This document shows, in pieces, positions 43,907-53,703 of a DNA stretch of 64,000 nucleotides (positions are counted from its first letter, which is position 1; each line of letters starts with the position of its first letter). The position numbers and the translations under genes are program-made. The notes under the pieces were generated by a model that was given only the letters and a program-made list of their open reading frames with translations, ran no database searches and was not told the origin of the DNA. Origin of the DNA: Paenibacillus camerounensis (GTDB taxonomy: Bacteria; Bacillota; Bacilli; Paenibacillales; Paenibacillaceae). The stretch spans positions 1 through 64,000 of the forward strand of contig NZ_CCDG010000012.1 of NCBI RefSeq assembly GCF_000723885.1. The letters are read 5' to 3'.

Positions 43907-44473
43907 ATGAGAAAATCAATGTGTCTGTTGCTGGTACTGCTGCTGCTGACAAGCTGCGGTATCGCTAATAAAGAGTCATCACCCTCTCCTCAGAGTAAAC
44001 AATCGCCTGAAGCGTTAAGCAGCCAGGGGAAGCATGAGGTGCAGAAGCTGTCAAATGACAACGGCGCAAGCCTCAATAACAGCGGACAACCTTCTGACGT
44101 ACAGGACAGCGGTGATGTTGCACTGAAGGATCACTTCGAGCAGCTGGCCCAAAGAGTTCCAGGTGTAAACGGAGCCCACTGTGTCGTAATGAACAAACTT
44201 GCCGTAGTCGGGATTGATGTTGACGGGGCACTTACGCGCTCCCGGGTAGGAAGCATTAAATATTCAGTAGCCGAGGCAATCCGCAAGGACCCCCGCGGCG
44301 TCAAGGCACTGGTCACAGCCGATATGGATCTGTCGGGCCGGCTGAAGGATATGAGCCGGCATATCTCGCAGGGTAACCCTATTTCCGGCTTTGCCTCAGA
44401 AATGGCGGACATCATCGGCCGGATTATCCCGCAGCTTCCCGAGGATACTAAACCCCAGAACAACAATCAGTAG
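43907..44473 (+). CDS. ylaJ: YhcN/YlaJ family sporulation lipoprotein
   Basis: A 188 aa precursor with signal peptide and lipobox LTSC (Cys at about residue 17), a Ser/Gln/Asn-rich linker, and the YhcN/YlaJ domain. In the domain the pattern is AQRVPGVNGAHCVVMNKLAVVGIDVDG, then ITADMDLSGRLKDM-like sequence and a final IIGRIIPQ. Members are spore or forespore membrane lipoproteins related to germination. ATG at 43907 with AAAGGAG upstream. It is divergent from ylaK. Confidence 0.9.
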   Translation: MRKSMCLLLVLLLLTSCGIANKESSPSPQSKQSPEALSSQGKHEVQKLSNDNGASLNNSGQPSDVQDSGDVALKDHFEQLAQRVPGVNGAHCVVMNKLAVVGIDVDGALTRSRVGSIKYSVAEAIRKDPRGVKALVTADMDLSGRLKDMSRHISQGNPISGFASEMADIIGRIIPQLPEDTKPQNNNQ

Positions 44474-44520
44474 AAGCTTCGCCGCTGAATCACTCCCTTA
44501 TATTGGTATAAAGAGTGGAC

Positions 44521-44555
44521 AAAAAAAGCCTAGTGAGGTTATCACTGGGCTTTTT
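44521..44555. terminator. Bidirectional terminator between ylaJ and the flavin-binding gene
   Basis: AGCCTAGTGA and TCACTGGGCT pair (one mismatch), with A7 on the left and T5 on the right. It can serve both convergent genes. It overlaps the last codons of the minus-strand gene. Confidence 0.85.
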
Positions 44556-44997
44556 GCATGGCGGCAAACACTTGTCCGTCCAGCTTCTCAGCCGCACGCG
44601 CGTCGTATACCTTCGCATATCTCGGGGCGGACTCAAGCATTGCGCCGTAGAACAGCGCATTACGGACCGCTTCAATTTCAATGTCAAAGCAGCACATCTT
44701 AAAAGGCACATCCTGCAGCGGATCCTGTCTCACAGCAGCACGCCCGTTAATAGCATGAACAGTACCCTCGCCAAAAACGGTGATCGTCACAAGCGGATTG
44801 ACCTTCATATTATTTACCAGTCTGGAGCGGTGATCGACCGCCAGGCGCACGACAGAAGGGCTCACGGCATAAATCCAGGATATGGCCGTGGACGTAGGTC
44901 CTCCGGATTCCGCATCTACTGTGTTAAGAAGAACAAACGTTTCTGATTGCAGCATGGATAGCAGGGTTTCATTGAGCTGAGCAACGGCTTCGGACAT
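44542..44997 (-). CDS. Pyridoxamine 5'-phosphate oxidase-like, FMN-binding split-barrel protein
   Basis: A 151 aa protein of the PNPOx-like split-barrel superfamily. It shows FVLLNTVDAESGGPTSTAISWIYAV, HRSRLVNNMKVNPLVTITVFG and a C-terminal FYGAMLESAPRYAKVYDARAAEKLDGQVF. The family binds flavin or related cofactors; substrate unknown. The position near ylaJ-ylaK suggests it is the YlaL counterpart, which I cannot confirm. ATG at 44997 behind AGGGGG; the extra 12 codons upstream have no support. Confidence 0.78.
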   Translation of the reverse strand: MSEAVAQLNETLLSMLQSETFVLLNTVDAESGGPTSTAISWIYAVSPSVVRLAVDHRSRLVNNMKVNPLVTITVFGEGTVHAINGRAAVRQDPLQDVPFKMCCFDIEIEAVRNALFYGAMLESAPRYAKVYDARAAEKLDGQVFAAMQKAQ

Positions 44998-45095
44998 AAG
45001 TACAGGCCCCCTATGCGGCAAATGTGCATTCAATTTATTATATTATAGCACACGCGCAAACTTGCATTCAATTTCGAGATGTTACCATAACGTGC

Positions 45096-46175
45096 TCAGG
45101 GTGTCCCGGATGTATCTGCAACTCCGGCCAGCGTACTCTGCAGGCTCTTCTTCGCATTCTCCAGCTCTGTATCGTTAATATATACATACGGGCTGCGCCA
45201 GGTTCCTGTCACCGGCACGAAAGCGATATTCTCTTTGGAAATCTTCCAGTACGTAGCAATCATGCTCTTGATCTGCTCATTCTCAATGTCGGTTGTCAGA
45301 TTGCTGCCGACGGCATCCATTACATTGCCGATTTTGAGCACACCGCCCAGCGACTGCATCTGTCCGACCAGACCGTTCAGCACCTCATTCTGGCGCTTGT
45401 TCCGGTCAAAGTCATCTGAAGCCGCCGTCTTAGGGCTGCAGTTGGATTTGCGGTAGCGTACATAATCGAGCGCATCATCACCGTTCAGCTGGGCCGGACC
45501 TTTTGTAAGATTGATATCCGTGCCGTCTACACTGTCGGTATAGCACATATCCGCACTGATATTCACATCTACCCCGCCAAGCTCATCAACAATATCGCGG
45601 AAGCCCTGAAAATCAAGCACAGTGACATAGTCGATATCAACATCCAGATATTTGCCCATCATCGTCTTCATCTCATCCTTGGCAGAGATACCTGAGCTGT
45701 CCTCTCTGCCCTTAAAGCGGGCGTAATACGCATTGATTTTATTCTTCTTGTAGCCGCTAAGCTCTACATAGGTATCCCGGGGCAGCGAAACAACGGTTGC
45801 CGATTCTGTCTTCGGATTGAGTGCAACCACCATAATGACATCCGTCAGATTGGAGGGATGCTGCGGACGGTTGTCAGTGCCAAGCAGCAGCATGGTCAGC
45901 GGCTTCGCCGAGGCAAGCTGCCCGCTGTCGACGGCCTGGTCCGTCCCGAAGCCGCCCTTCTCAAACTTATAGTACAGATATCCGGCGTACCCGAGTCCGC
46001 CAACCACTGCAACCAGCAGCAGCATCAGCAGCATTCTGGTTAATCTTGCAAAAAAGCCGCGTTTTTTAGTTTTTTTCTTATTTGTTTTGGTTTGCGGGGC
46101 AGTCCGGTTCTGTTGTCCTCTGTTCCCCTGTGGTCCGTTTGATCTTGGAGGCAGGCTTCCCTTGCTGTTATTCAT
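45096..46175 (-). CDS. LytR-CpsA-Psr (LCP) family glycopolymer transferase
   Basis: LCP proteins attach teichoic acids or other glycopolymers from lipid carriers to peptidoglycan. The 359 aa protein has a basic, Asn/Gln-rich cytoplasmic tail and one transmembrane segment (about residues 47-68). The extracellular LCP domain has LLLGTDNRP, SDVIMV-like LTDVIMVVALNP, VSLPRDTYV with the conserved Arg-Asp, LGGVDVNI, and LDYVRYRKSN followed by DFDRNKRQNEVL. ATG at 46175. Cellular substrate not deducible. Confidence 0.93.
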   Translation of the reverse strand: MNNSKGSLPPRSNGPQGNRGQQNRTAPQTKTNKKKTKKRGFFARLTRMLLMLLLVAVVGGLGYAGYLYYKFEKGGFGTDQAVDSGQLASAKPLTMLLLGTDNRPQHPSNLTDVIMVVALNPKTESATVVSLPRDTYVELSGYKKNKINAYYARFKGREDSSGISAKDEMKTMMGKYLDVDIDYVTVLDFQGFRDIVDELGGVDVNISADMCYTDSVDGTDINLTKGPAQLNGDDALDYVRYRKSNCSPKTAASDDFDRNKRQNEVLNGLVGQMQSLGGVLKIGNVMDAVGSNLTTDIENEQIKSMIATYWKISKENIAFVPVTGTWRSPYVYINDTELENAKKSLQSTLAGVADTSGTP

Positions 46176-46256
46176 AATGGAATAAAGTCCTTTTCAGTTC
46201 ACATGGATTTTGGTTCAAGCTACTAAATAGACGAGATACGCATGCAAAAGTTGCGC

Positions 46257-46553
46257 TTACCGGAGTTTGTCTTCCGCTGCAGCCTTCCGTTTCTGCCGGG
46301 CTTCCACCAGATAGCGGACCCGTACCAGCAGCATAAGCCCCACTGCGACCAGCAGGCACTGAATGATCGGCAGCTTGTCGTGCTGAAAGATCAGCAGCAT
46401 GCCGGAGCCGAGGGCCATCATCAGATAGAGCACAACTTCCTTGCCGACCGGCAGCTTCTGATTAACACGGAAGACACGGTTATACACATAAGTCAGCAAA
46501 ACAAAAATGACGATATAAGCGACTATCGGATGATCAGCGAACCAGCTCTGCAT
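46257..46553 (-). CDS. ylaH: YlaH-like membrane protein
   Basis: A 98 aa protein with three hydrophobic segments (about residues 9-25, 40-58 and 62-80) and a basic C-terminal tail (RYLVEARQKRKAAAEDK). The conserved core is VFRVNQKLPVGKEVVLYLMMALGSG. YlaH-like proteins follow typA in Bacillales; function unknown. ATG at 46553. Confidence 0.82.
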   Translation of the reverse strand: MQSWFADHPIVAYIVIFVLLTYVYNRVFRVNQKLPVGKEVVLYLMMALGSGMLLIFQHDKLPIIQCLLVAVGLMLLVRVRYLVEARQKRKAAAEDKLR

Positions 46554-46652
46554 AGCCCGTCACTCCTCTTCGGATCTAAAGATCGCTTACATTATATCAT
46601 CCCTGCCCATATTAATCCTCAAATTTAAGCAATTGCCAAAGGACATAACAAA

Positions 46653-46677
46653 GCCGCCGGAATAATCATCCGGCGGC
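46653..46677 (-). terminator. Terminator after typA
   Basis: GCCGCCGG and CCGGCGGC form a perfect 8-bp stem around AATAATCAT, 14 nt past the typA stop. The minus strand continues TTTGTTATG, a modest U tract. Confidence 0.65.
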
Positions 46678-46690
46678 ATGAATGGTCAGC

Positions 46691-48535
46691 TTAAGCCTGG
46701 CTTGCTTGAGCCTGCTTACGCTGTTTTTCTACACGCTCGCGCTCACCCTTGTTCAGGATCTTTTTACGGAGGCGAACAGATTTAGGAGTGATTTCACAAT
46801 ATTCATCGTCGTTCAGGTACTCAAGCGCACCTTCCAGCGAGAACATACGTGGAGTTTTCATTTTTACCGTTTCATCCTTTGTAGCGGAACGCACGTTAGT
46901 CAGTGCTTTTTCCTTACAAATATTAACGATAATATCATTATCGCGGGTATGCTCGCCAACGATCATACCTTCATAAATGTCAGTACCCGGCTCCAGGAAC
47001 AGGATACCGCGGTCTTCAACACCCATCATGCCGTAGAATGTCGTTGTTCCGGTTTCGCTGGATACCAGCACACCCTGGTGACGTCCGCCAACCTGGCCGC
47101 CGATCAGCGGAGCATAGCTGTCGAACGCGTGGTTCATTACGCCGTATCCGCGGGTCAGTGTCAGGAAGTGTGTATTGTAGCCGATCAGGCCACGTGCAGG
47201 AATCAGGAATTCCAGACGTACCTGGCCAGTACCGTTGTTGATCATGTTGACCATTTCGGCTTTGCGTGTTCCAAGGCTCTCCATAACGGAACCCATGCTT
47301 TCTTCCGGAATATCAATCAGCAGGCGCTCAAGCGGCTCCATTTTGGCTCCGTCGATTTCCTTCACAATTACTTCAGGCTTGGAGACCTGCATTTCATAGC
47401 CTTCACGGCGCATATTCTCAATCAGAATCCCGAGGTGAAGCTCACCGCGTCCGGATACGATAAAGGCATCCGGGCTGTCTGTTTCATCTACACGAAGGCT
47501 GACATCTGTTTCTAGCTCTTTGAACAGACGCTCACGCAGTTTACGGGAAGTTACCCATTTACCTTCTTTACCTGCGAACGGGCTGTTGTTCACGAGGAAA
47601 GTCATTTGCATAGTAGGTTCATCGATTTTCAGAACCGGCAATGCTTCCGGGTTAGCCGGATCGGCAATCGTCTCACCGATGTTGATGTCCTTGATACCGG
47701 CAATCGCAACGATATCGCCTGCACCGGCTTCTTCGGTTTCAACACGCTTCAGGCCCTGGAAGCCAAACAGCTTCTCAATACGGGCAGTCTTACTCTTGCC
47801 GTCACGCATAATTACCGTTACGGACTGTCCTTGCTTAATCACGCCGCGGTTGACACGTCCAACAGCAATACGTCCCAGATATTCGTTGTAATCCATCAGG
47901 GTTACGAGGAACTGCAGCGGCTCGTCAACTTTTTCGGTTGGTGACGGGATGTACTTAGTGATGGTGTCGTACAGTGCCTGCATGTTATCGTCCTGCTTCT
48001 CAGGATCAAGGCTTGATGTACCGTTAAGTGCGGATGCATACACAACCGGGAATTCCAGCTGTTCATCGTTCGCTTCAAGCTCAATAAACAGATCCAGAAC
48101 TTCGTCGATAACTTCCTTCGGACGGGCAGCCGGACGGTCAATTTTGTTCACAACAACAATTGGAGTCAGATTCTGCTCCAGCGCTTTGCGCAGAACGAAC
48201 TTCGTCTGCGGCATGCAGCCTTCATAAGCATCAACAACGAGCAGTACGCCGTCAACCATCTTCATAATCCGTTCCACTTCGCCGCCGAAGTCAGCATGTC
48301 CCGGGGTATCTACGATGTTGATCAGGAATTCTTTATAGGTAATGGCAGTATTTTTGGCAAGGATAGTGATTCCGCGTTCCCGCTCCAGATCGTTGGAGTC
48401 CATTGCACGTTCCTGCAGGGTTTCGTGGGCGCTGAAAATACCGGATTGCTGCAGCAGCTGATCGACAAGTGTGGTTTTACCATGGTCAACGTGGGCAATA
48501 ATCGCGATATTGCGGATTTCTGTTCTTGAATGCAT
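46691..48535 (-). CDS. typA: Translational GTPase TypA/BipA
   Basis: A ribosome-associated GTPase related to EF-G, needed for ribosome assembly or stress growth. The 614 aa protein has G1 AHVDHGKTT, the switch [11 protein letters not shown]3 VDTPGHADF and G4 VVNKIDRP. The C-terminal TypA-specific domain has [14 protein letters not shown] and ends in a Lys/Arg-rich tail. Start set at ATG 48535 by family length (about 612 aa); the ribosome site is weak. Confidence 0.95.
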   Translation of the reverse strand: MHSRTEIRNIAIIAHVDHGKTTLVDQLLQQSGIFSAHETLQERAMDSNDLERERGITILAKNTAITYKEFLINIVDTPGHADFGGEVERIMKMVDGVLLVVDAYEGCMPQTKFVLRKALEQNLTPIVVVNKIDRPAARPKEVIDEVLDLFIELEANDEQLEFPVVYASALNGTSSLDPEKQDDNMQALYDTITKYIPSPTEKVDEPLQFLVTLMDYNEYLGRIAVGRVNRGVIKQGQSVTVIMRDGKSKTARIEKLFGFQGLKRVETEEAGAGDIVAIAGIKDINIGETIADPANPEALPVLKIDEPTMQMTFLVNNSPFAGKEGKWVTSRKLRERLFKELETDVSLRVDETDSPDAFIVSGRGELHLGILIENMRREGYEMQVSKPEVIVKEIDGAKMEPLERLLIDIPEESMGSVMESLGTRKAEMVNMINNGTGQVRLEFLIPARGLIGYNTHFLTLTRGYGVMNHAFDSYAPLIGGQVGGRHQGVLVSSETGTTTFYGMMGVEDRGILFLEPGTDIYEGMIVGEHTRDNDIIVNICKEKALTNVRSATKDETVKMKTPRMFSLEGALEYLNDDEYCEITPKSVRLRKKILNKGERERVEKQRKQAQASQA

Positions 48536-48740
48536 GATTTGTATCCAAATCCTCTCATTTATCAAATTAAAAATGTTTAAATTCATGACTTCTCACGGCA
48601 GTCTCACAAAAGAAGCGCCTGGCAGAAAGCCGACGCTCCAACATTTCTTAATTCTATAGTGAAAGTACCATGAAAAGCAAGTCTTTTTATGAAAAAACGA
48701 TTTCCAACTCCGTGTAAATTTTCTAATTCGATTTGCTTGA

Positions 48741-49253
48741 TTACCAGCCGCCATTCCATTTTTTAGGGCTTCCCTGCTTCCTGCGGCCCAGCATCAGCCA
48801 GATTCCGGCAGCAACCAGTATAATGCCGAGCAAATAGAAGACTCCTGTACCAATCATACTAAACACCAGGAGCACCAGGCTCAGCACACCGAGAATGACT
48901 GCAACTGCTGTAATGCCGCCGCTACGGGCGTGAGAATAAAAAGCATATTCATAGAGACCGACAGCTACGCCAAGCAGAAGGACCGGCCACAGATGGCGCA
49001 TGTATCCCCAGCCCCAAGTATTGCAGAAGCCCAGCAGAAGCCCGTACACCGTCAGGATACCGGCGGGGATCAGCACAGCAGCTGAAGCGCGGCGGCTGAA
49101 GAATAGCACATGCAGGAACAGGCCTGGAATCAGAATTACGAGCGGCCACAGGGCCCGTCCGAGAAATCCGAATACCCCCAGCTTTCCAAACAAGATGATT
49201 AGGCCGGCGGCGGCAATGAATATCCCCAGTTTCATGTCTTTATTTGATGACAA
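48741..49253 (-). CDS. Small multi-pass membrane protein (LiaF/DUF5668-like N-terminal region)
   Basis: A 170 aa protein that is almost entirely hydrophobic, with six or seven membrane segments and a basic tail (GRRKQGSPKKWNGGW). It resembles the transmembrane part of LiaF-like and DUF5668-type proteins, but I see no soluble domain. It starts at TTG (49253) with GGGTGAACA upstream; the ATG six codons later has no ribosome site. Not assigned a function. Confidence 0.7.
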   Translation of the reverse strand: MSSNKDMKLGIFIAAAGLIILFGKLGVFGFLGRALWPLVILIPGLFLHVLFFSRRASAAVLIPAGILTVYGLLLGFCNTWGWGYMRHLWPVLLLGVAVGLYEYAFYSHARSGGITAVAVILGVLSLVLLVFSMIGTGVFYLLGIILVAAGIWLMLGRRKQGSPKKWNGGW

Positions 49254-49382
49254 TGTTCACCCATCCCTTCAAAGTTCACTTCTTTACGCTGGATTCCATT
49301 TATATTTTAGCTGAAACAGCCATAAAACGCCATCATTCCGCAGCTTTTTCCCGGCGGAAACCGCGTTTACCCGAGAAAAGCA

Positions 49383-49423
49383 AAAAGGCTGCACCCAAGC
49401 TTATCCAGCTTCAGGCACAGCCT
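49383..49423 (-). terminator. Terminator after the TerC-type gene
   Basis: On the minus strand GGCTGTGCC pairs with GGTGCAGCC around a long loop, followed by TTTTTGC. It begins about 20 nt past the stop codon. Confidence 0.7.
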
Positions 49424-49442
49424 CCATTATTCCCGCTTCAGT

Positions 49443-50102
49443 TCAGGCCGATACCAGCCTTTTCCTGAATACGCCTGTCAAAACAACAATGATGCCCAGC
49501 GCAACCGGCAGAAGCGTATGATAGGACGGCAGGAAGAATGAGACCACCAGCCCAAACTTGGCATCCTGCAGCAGCATGTCCCCCGCCGTATGGGCGAGAA
49601 TAAATGCACCGATGTAGACCAGAACCGGAAAACGGTGCAGCCAATTGACGATAATTCCGCTTCCCCAGACGACAATCGGAATACTAAGCATGATTCCGAT
49701 GACAATCAGGGAGAGATCCCCTTTAGCAACTCCGGCAATGGCCAATACATTATCGAGGCTCATGATGAAGTCTGCGAGCAGAATTGTACGGATCGATTTC
49801 CATACACTCGAGCCCTCATCGCGTACAGTGACCTCGTCCTCCTCATCCAGCAGCAGCTTGAAGGCAATCCACAGCAGCAGAATCCCCCCGCCCGCCTGAA
49901 TAAAGGGGATTTTGAGCAGCAGTACAGCCGCGAACGTCAGCACGCATCGCAGAGCCACTGCTCCTGCCGCCCCCCACCAGACCGCCATTTTCCGGTGCTT
50001 CTCCGGCAGATTTTTGCTGGCCATTGCGATCACCATCGCATTGTCTCCGCTCAGCACAAGATTGATCATCAGAATTTCCCCAAGTAAAACTATTGAATCC
50101 AT
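49443..50102 (-). CDS. TerC family membrane protein (YjbE/YkoY type)
   Basis: A 219 aa protein with about seven transmembrane segments. Two Asp-containing motifs are conserved: LSGDNAMVIAMA near residue 20 and MSLDNVLAIAG near 115. The family is linked to manganese export or metallation of exported enzymes. ATG at 50102 behind GGAGGTAAG; the 18 codons upstream in frame are spurious. No room for a yybP-ykoY manganese riboswitch is seen before it. Confidence 0.9.
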   Translation of the reverse strand: MDSIVLLGEILMINLVLSGDNAMVIAMASKNLPEKHRKMAVWWGAAGAVALRCVLTFAAVLLLKIPFIQAGGGILLLWIAFKLLLDEEDEVTVRDEGSSVWKSIRTILLADFIMSLDNVLAIAGVAKGDLSLIVIGIMLSIPIVVWGSGIIVNWLHRFPVLVYIGAFILAHTAGDMLLQDAKFGLVVSFFLPSYHTLLPVALGIIVVLTGVFRKRLVSA

Positions 50103-50200
50103 AAGCTTCTTACCTCCCCGGACTACATGTATTACATGTATGTCCACAGCGGGCAAGCTATGCTTCCTGTCCTATTATTTCTGCTTATCCGGATTAGAGC

Positions 50201-51487
50201 TTAGAACCATTCTTCCTGAAGCCCCGGCTGGGCAGGCACAAGATCATGCGGCTTCTCGTCACCATAAGGTGTGATGATAACCGTCTCGGTTCCAGCAACT
50301 GCTTCATCCAGCCGTGCTGCATATCCGGGCAGTGTAGCCTCGATTTTTTCAGTAATCCGCAGGTTCGGATTGGTTGTGGGCGATTTCGGAACAAACAGGG
50401 TGCAGCAGTCCTCATAAGGCAGAATCGACAGGTCATAGGTTCCGATTCTCTGCGAAAGTTCCACAATATCGCTCTTATCCATCATCACAAGCGGACGGAG
50501 CAGCGGAAGTGGGGTAGCCCTGCCGATAACATTCATGCTGGACAAGGTCTGGCTTGCCACCTGGCCCAGGCTGTCGCCTGTTACAATAGCCAGCGCACCC
50601 TCGCGCTCAGCCAGCTTGGTGGTAATTCTTAGCATCGCCCGCCGCATAAGCGTAATGATCAGGTTGTCCTGTCCGATTCCGGTAAAAGAGGTCTGCACCT
50701 CGGTGAACGGCACCAGATGCAGCTTTATGACGCCGGCGTACCGCGAAAGTACACGCGCCAGGTCCACCACCTTCTGGCGGGCCAGCTCACTTGTGTACGG
50801 GTAGCTGTAGAAGTGGACACACTCAACCTCAAGCCCCCGGCGCATTGAGGACCAGGCAGCTACCGGACTGTCGATTCCGCCGGAGAGTAGCAGCATAGCC
50901 TTGCCGTTCGTTCCCAGCGGAAATCCGCCGACTCCGTCAATCTGGTCACAGAATATATAGGTTGCCCCCTCACGGATCTCCAGCTTCAGCTCAAGCTCCG
51001 GCGACTTCACATCAACCAGCAGCCCGGGATAACCCTGCAGCAGCGGCGTGGCAATCAGCTTATTCATTTCAATCGAGCCATACTGGAAGTCTTTCCATAC
51101 ACGGCGCGCGCTAACCTTGAAGGTTGTCCCCTGCGGCGGGGCAATAATCTCAAGGAATTTCCGGCTGGCTTCCAGAATCTCATTGAAATCCGAACGGGCA
51201 ACCTTGACCGGGCTGATTGAAGCAATGCCGAACACGTTCTTCAGCGCCTCTGCCAGTTCACGTGCCGGCTCTCCGTTCAGCGTAACATAGATCCGCCCGA
51301 ATTCTTTGCTCAGTACAGCCTCCGGATAAGGCTTCACCATTTCTTTAACATGACGCAGCACCGTCTTTTCAAACCGGTTGCGGTTTTTGCCCTTCAGCAT
51401 AAACTCCCCGAAGCGCAGCAGCAGCATATCCGCATAATCTATACTGCTTCCGCGGCCTGCCCCGGAAGAAGTTCCATTCTCGCTCAT
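50201..51487 (-). CDS. thiI: tRNA 4-thiouridine synthase ThiI
   Basis: ThiI transfers sulfur to U8 of tRNA and, in some bacteria, to ThiS for thiamine. The 428 aa protein has a ferredoxin-like domain, a THUMP domain (about residues 70-170), and a PP-loop ATPase domain with LLSGGIDSPVAAW. EDCCTLFVPKSP is in the C-terminal part. It lacks the C-terminal rhodanese domain of E. coli ThiI, as in Bacillus, so it needs the dedicated desulfurase encoded just upstream and overlapping by 4 nt. Confidence 0.96.
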   Translation of the reverse strand: MSENGTSSGAGRGSSIDYADMLLLRFGEFMLKGKNRNRFEKTVLRHVKEMVKPYPEAVLSKEFGRIYVTLNGEPARELAEALKNVFGIASISPVKVARSDFNEILEASRKFLEIIAPPQGTTFKVSARRVWKDFQYGSIEMNKLIATPLLQGYPGLLVDVKSPELELKLEIREGATYIFCDQIDGVGGFPLGTNGKAMLLLSGGIDSPVAAWSSMRRGLEVECVHFYSYPYTSELARQKVVDLARVLSRYAGVIKLHLVPFTEVQTSFTGIGQDNLIITLMRRAMLRITTKLAEREGALAIVTGDSLGQVASQTLSSMNVIGRATPLPLLRPLVMMDKSDIVELSQRIGTYDLSILPYEDCCTLFVPKSPTTNPNLRITEKIEATLPGYAARLDEAVAGTETVIITPYGDEKPHDLVPAQPGLQEEWF

Positions 51488-52641
51488 TGTTTATTCCTGC
51501 CTCTCTCCACTAGCTTTAATGCTTGCACTGCAGCCAGCAGTGCCTGCTCCAGAGCTGCGATATCCGCAGCTGTATGAGTGTCGCCCAGACTGATCCGTAC
51601 CCCGCCGAGCGCGGCAGAGGCATCCCTGCCCATAGCCAGCAGAATGCGGCTCGGCTCGGCCAGCCTTGAAGAGCAGGCAGACCGGGTTGAGACGGTCATC
51701 CCCAGCTCTTCCAGCTTGCGGGCCATTACTTCACCGTTAACAGCCGGATAGGAAAAATGCACAATATGCGGCGCCCCGCTATATGTGCTGTTCACCATAA
51801 ACTCCGGAATACCCGACACAAAATCCAGCAGCCGGTTCCGCAGCAGTGTAACCTGATTACTATACGTTACTCTATTTTCTGCACTCATCCGTACTGCCTT
51901 GGCAGAAGCGACGATTGCGGCTGTGTTCTCCGTTCCCGCCCGGTACCCCAGCTCCTGCGATCCGCCGGTCAGCAGCGGAAACAGTGCAACGCCCTCTCTG
52001 ACATACAGTATGCCTACACCGCGCGGACCGCGGAGCTTATGGGCAGACAGGCTGTACAGGTCGGCCTGCCATTTCTTCAGCTCTGTTGCCAGCTTACCAA
52101 AGCCCTGCACGCCATCCACATGGAACAGCGTGCGGTGGTTGGCTGCCTTAACCAGCCGCCCGATTTCCGTAAGCGGCTGTACAGCACCGGTCTCATTGTT
52201 GACATGCATCACGCTGACCAGGACGGTATCCCGCCGGACAGCAGCGGCAATCCCGGCCGGATCTGCTACGCCATTGCTGTCAGGTGCCACAAAGGTAACC
52301 TCCCAGCCCAGTGCCTGCAGCTGCAGGCAGCTTTCGTACACAGAAGGATGCTCGATCTGTGTGGTAACAATGTGGCGCCCCCGGCCCTGATACTGCATGG
52401 CCGCTCCTTTTACCGCCAGGTTGTTGCTTTCGGTTGCTCCCGACGTGAACAAAATCTCCTGCGGCGTTACCCCGAGAGCAGCAGCACAGACCTCTCTGGA
52501 ACGTGTCAGCATCCTCGCGGCTTCTGTCCCGGCCCGGTGCAGCGAGGATGGGTTCGCGTAAATAAGCCTCATGATCTGCTCCATCGTCTGCACGACCTCC
52601 TCATACGGCGGGCTTGCAGCAGCATAATCCCAATACAGCAT
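51484..52641 (-). CDS. Cysteine desulfurase (NifS/IscS-like, ThiI partner)
   Basis: A PLP enzyme taking sulfur from cysteine. The 385 aa protein starts MLYWDYAAASPP and has FTSGATESNNLAVKG and QIEHPSVYE. The PLP-lysine motif is SLSAHKLRGPRGVG, and the active Cys is in STRSACSSRLAEPSRIL. Its 3' end overlaps thiI, so it most probably feeds tRNA thiolation like NifZ of B. subtilis. ATG at 52641 behind AAAGGAG. Confidence 0.92.
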   Translation of the reverse strand: MLYWDYAAASPPYEEVVQTMEQIMRLIYANPSSLHRAGTEAARMLTRSREVCAAALGVTPQEILFTSGATESNNLAVKGAAMQYQGRGRHIVTTQIEHPSVYESCLQLQALGWEVTFVAPDSNGVADPAGIAAAVRRDTVLVSVMHVNNETGAVQPLTEIGRLVKAANHRTLFHVDGVQGFGKLATELKKWQADLYSLSAHKLRGPRGVGILYVREGVALFPLLTGGSQELGYRAGTENTAAIVASAKAVRMSAENRVTYSNQVTLLRNRLLDFVSGIPEFMVNSTYSGAPHIVHFSYPAVNGEVMARKLEELGMTVSTRSACSSRLAEPSRILLAMGRDASAALGGVRISLGDTHTAADIAALEQALLAAVQALKLVERGRNKQ

Positions 52642-52741
52642 ATATTTAAATTCTCCTTTGTTAGGGTCGGCTAATCCATTCATACGGTACATAGAGACCT
52701 ATAGAATACCTTATTGTGCAATTCTTATAAAGCCTGCAAGC

Positions 52742-52798
52742 AAAAAAAGGACCAAACGTCAGATCCGCCAGTGAGTTCCGGCAGCTTTCGTTTGATCC
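52742..52798 (-). terminator. Terminator after the transglycosylase gene
   Basis: On the minus strand GGATCAAACG pairs with CGTTTGGTCC around a looped stem, followed by seven T. It begins 6 nt past the stop codon at 52804. Confidence 0.8.
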
Positions 52799-52803
52799 TG
52801 TTA

Positions 52804-53505
52804 TTATAGCGCGTATTCAGCACGGGCGCGTTCAATTTTGGCAATATAGGCCTGAGTTTCCTTCGGAAGCTGACCCAACTTGTCCATCAGCTCTTCATCA
52901 TTGCTTACACCGAGCTTATTTACCCGGCCCGGACCTGCATTATAAGCGGCCAGCGCCATCTTCTCTTCTCCGTCATAACGCTTCAGCTGGTAGGATAAGT
53001 AACGCACGCCTCCATCGATATTCTGGGCAGGGTCAAAGGGGTCAGAGACACCCAGACCGTTCGCTGTTCCATCCATCAGCTGCATTAGCCCTTTGGCTCC
53101 CGCCGACGAAACGACATTCGGATTAAAGGAGGACTCGGTATCGATAACTGCCTTAATCAGATCGGCCGGCACGCCGTATTTGACGCTTGCCGTCTGTATC
53201 AGCTCCTCATAGTCCGTTGGCACAGTCTCTTCGGTTCCTGAGGAGATACTGCTGTAGCCTATGCCAGTCGCACCAAGCTGCTGCCAGATCAGGCTGCTCA
53301 TTGCTGTAGCACCGGCTTCCAGGGTGCTGCCTCCCTCCGCAGACTGCCGGGCAGCCTGGCTGAGCATCGCGGCAAATTCGGCTTTTGTGGAGCCGGAGGC
53401 TTCTGCTGTGCTATTGCTGCCTGACTGGCCAATTGCTGAGCTGCTGCGCAGATTCACCCATTTCAGCTGTCCAAGCCCGTTTGCTGCCGCTGATTCTATA
53501 CTCAT
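52804..53505 (-). CDS. Lytic transglycosylase, SLT domain
   Basis: A 233 aa peptidoglycan-cleaving enzyme. The first about 115 residues are low-complexity Ser/Ala/Glu-rich. The SLT domain (about 120-225) has AVIDTESSFNPNVVSSAGAKG with the catalytic Glu, LMQLMDGTA and MALAAYNAGPGRV. There is no clear N-terminal signal peptide, so how it reaches the wall is unclear; close relatives such as YjbJ are similar. ATG at 53505 with GAAGG upstream. Confidence 0.88.
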   Translation of the reverse strand: MSIESAAANGLGQLKWVNLRSSSAIGQSGSNSTAEASGSTKAEFAAMLSQAARQSAEGGSTLEAGATAMSSLIWQQLGATGIGYSSISSGTEETVPTDYEELIQTASVKYGVPADLIKAVIDTESSFNPNVVSSAGAKGLMQLMDGTANGLGVSDPFDPAQNIDGGVRYLSYQLKRYDGEEKMALAAYNAGPGRVNKLGVSNDEELMDKLGQLPKETQAYIAKIERARAEYAL

Positions 53506-53703
53506 GCTGTACAACCTTCTTTCCGGTTCAATCTTTATATGATCTCCTGGTACATAGAGGCTCTATTTTAAATTTAAGATACGCCTATATTTTACAATTC
53601 ATTTTCAGTAAATGCTATATACAGACCACAAAAAACAGACTTCCGACCCTTATAGATAGGTCTAAAAGCCTGTTTCGATATAGACTATTGAGGTTCAGAA
53701 CAG

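Noticed and set aside
50103-50200. yybP-ykoY manganese riboswitch in front of the TerC-type gene
   Set aside because: Only about 100 nt lie between thiI and the gene and none of the conserved loops is seen.
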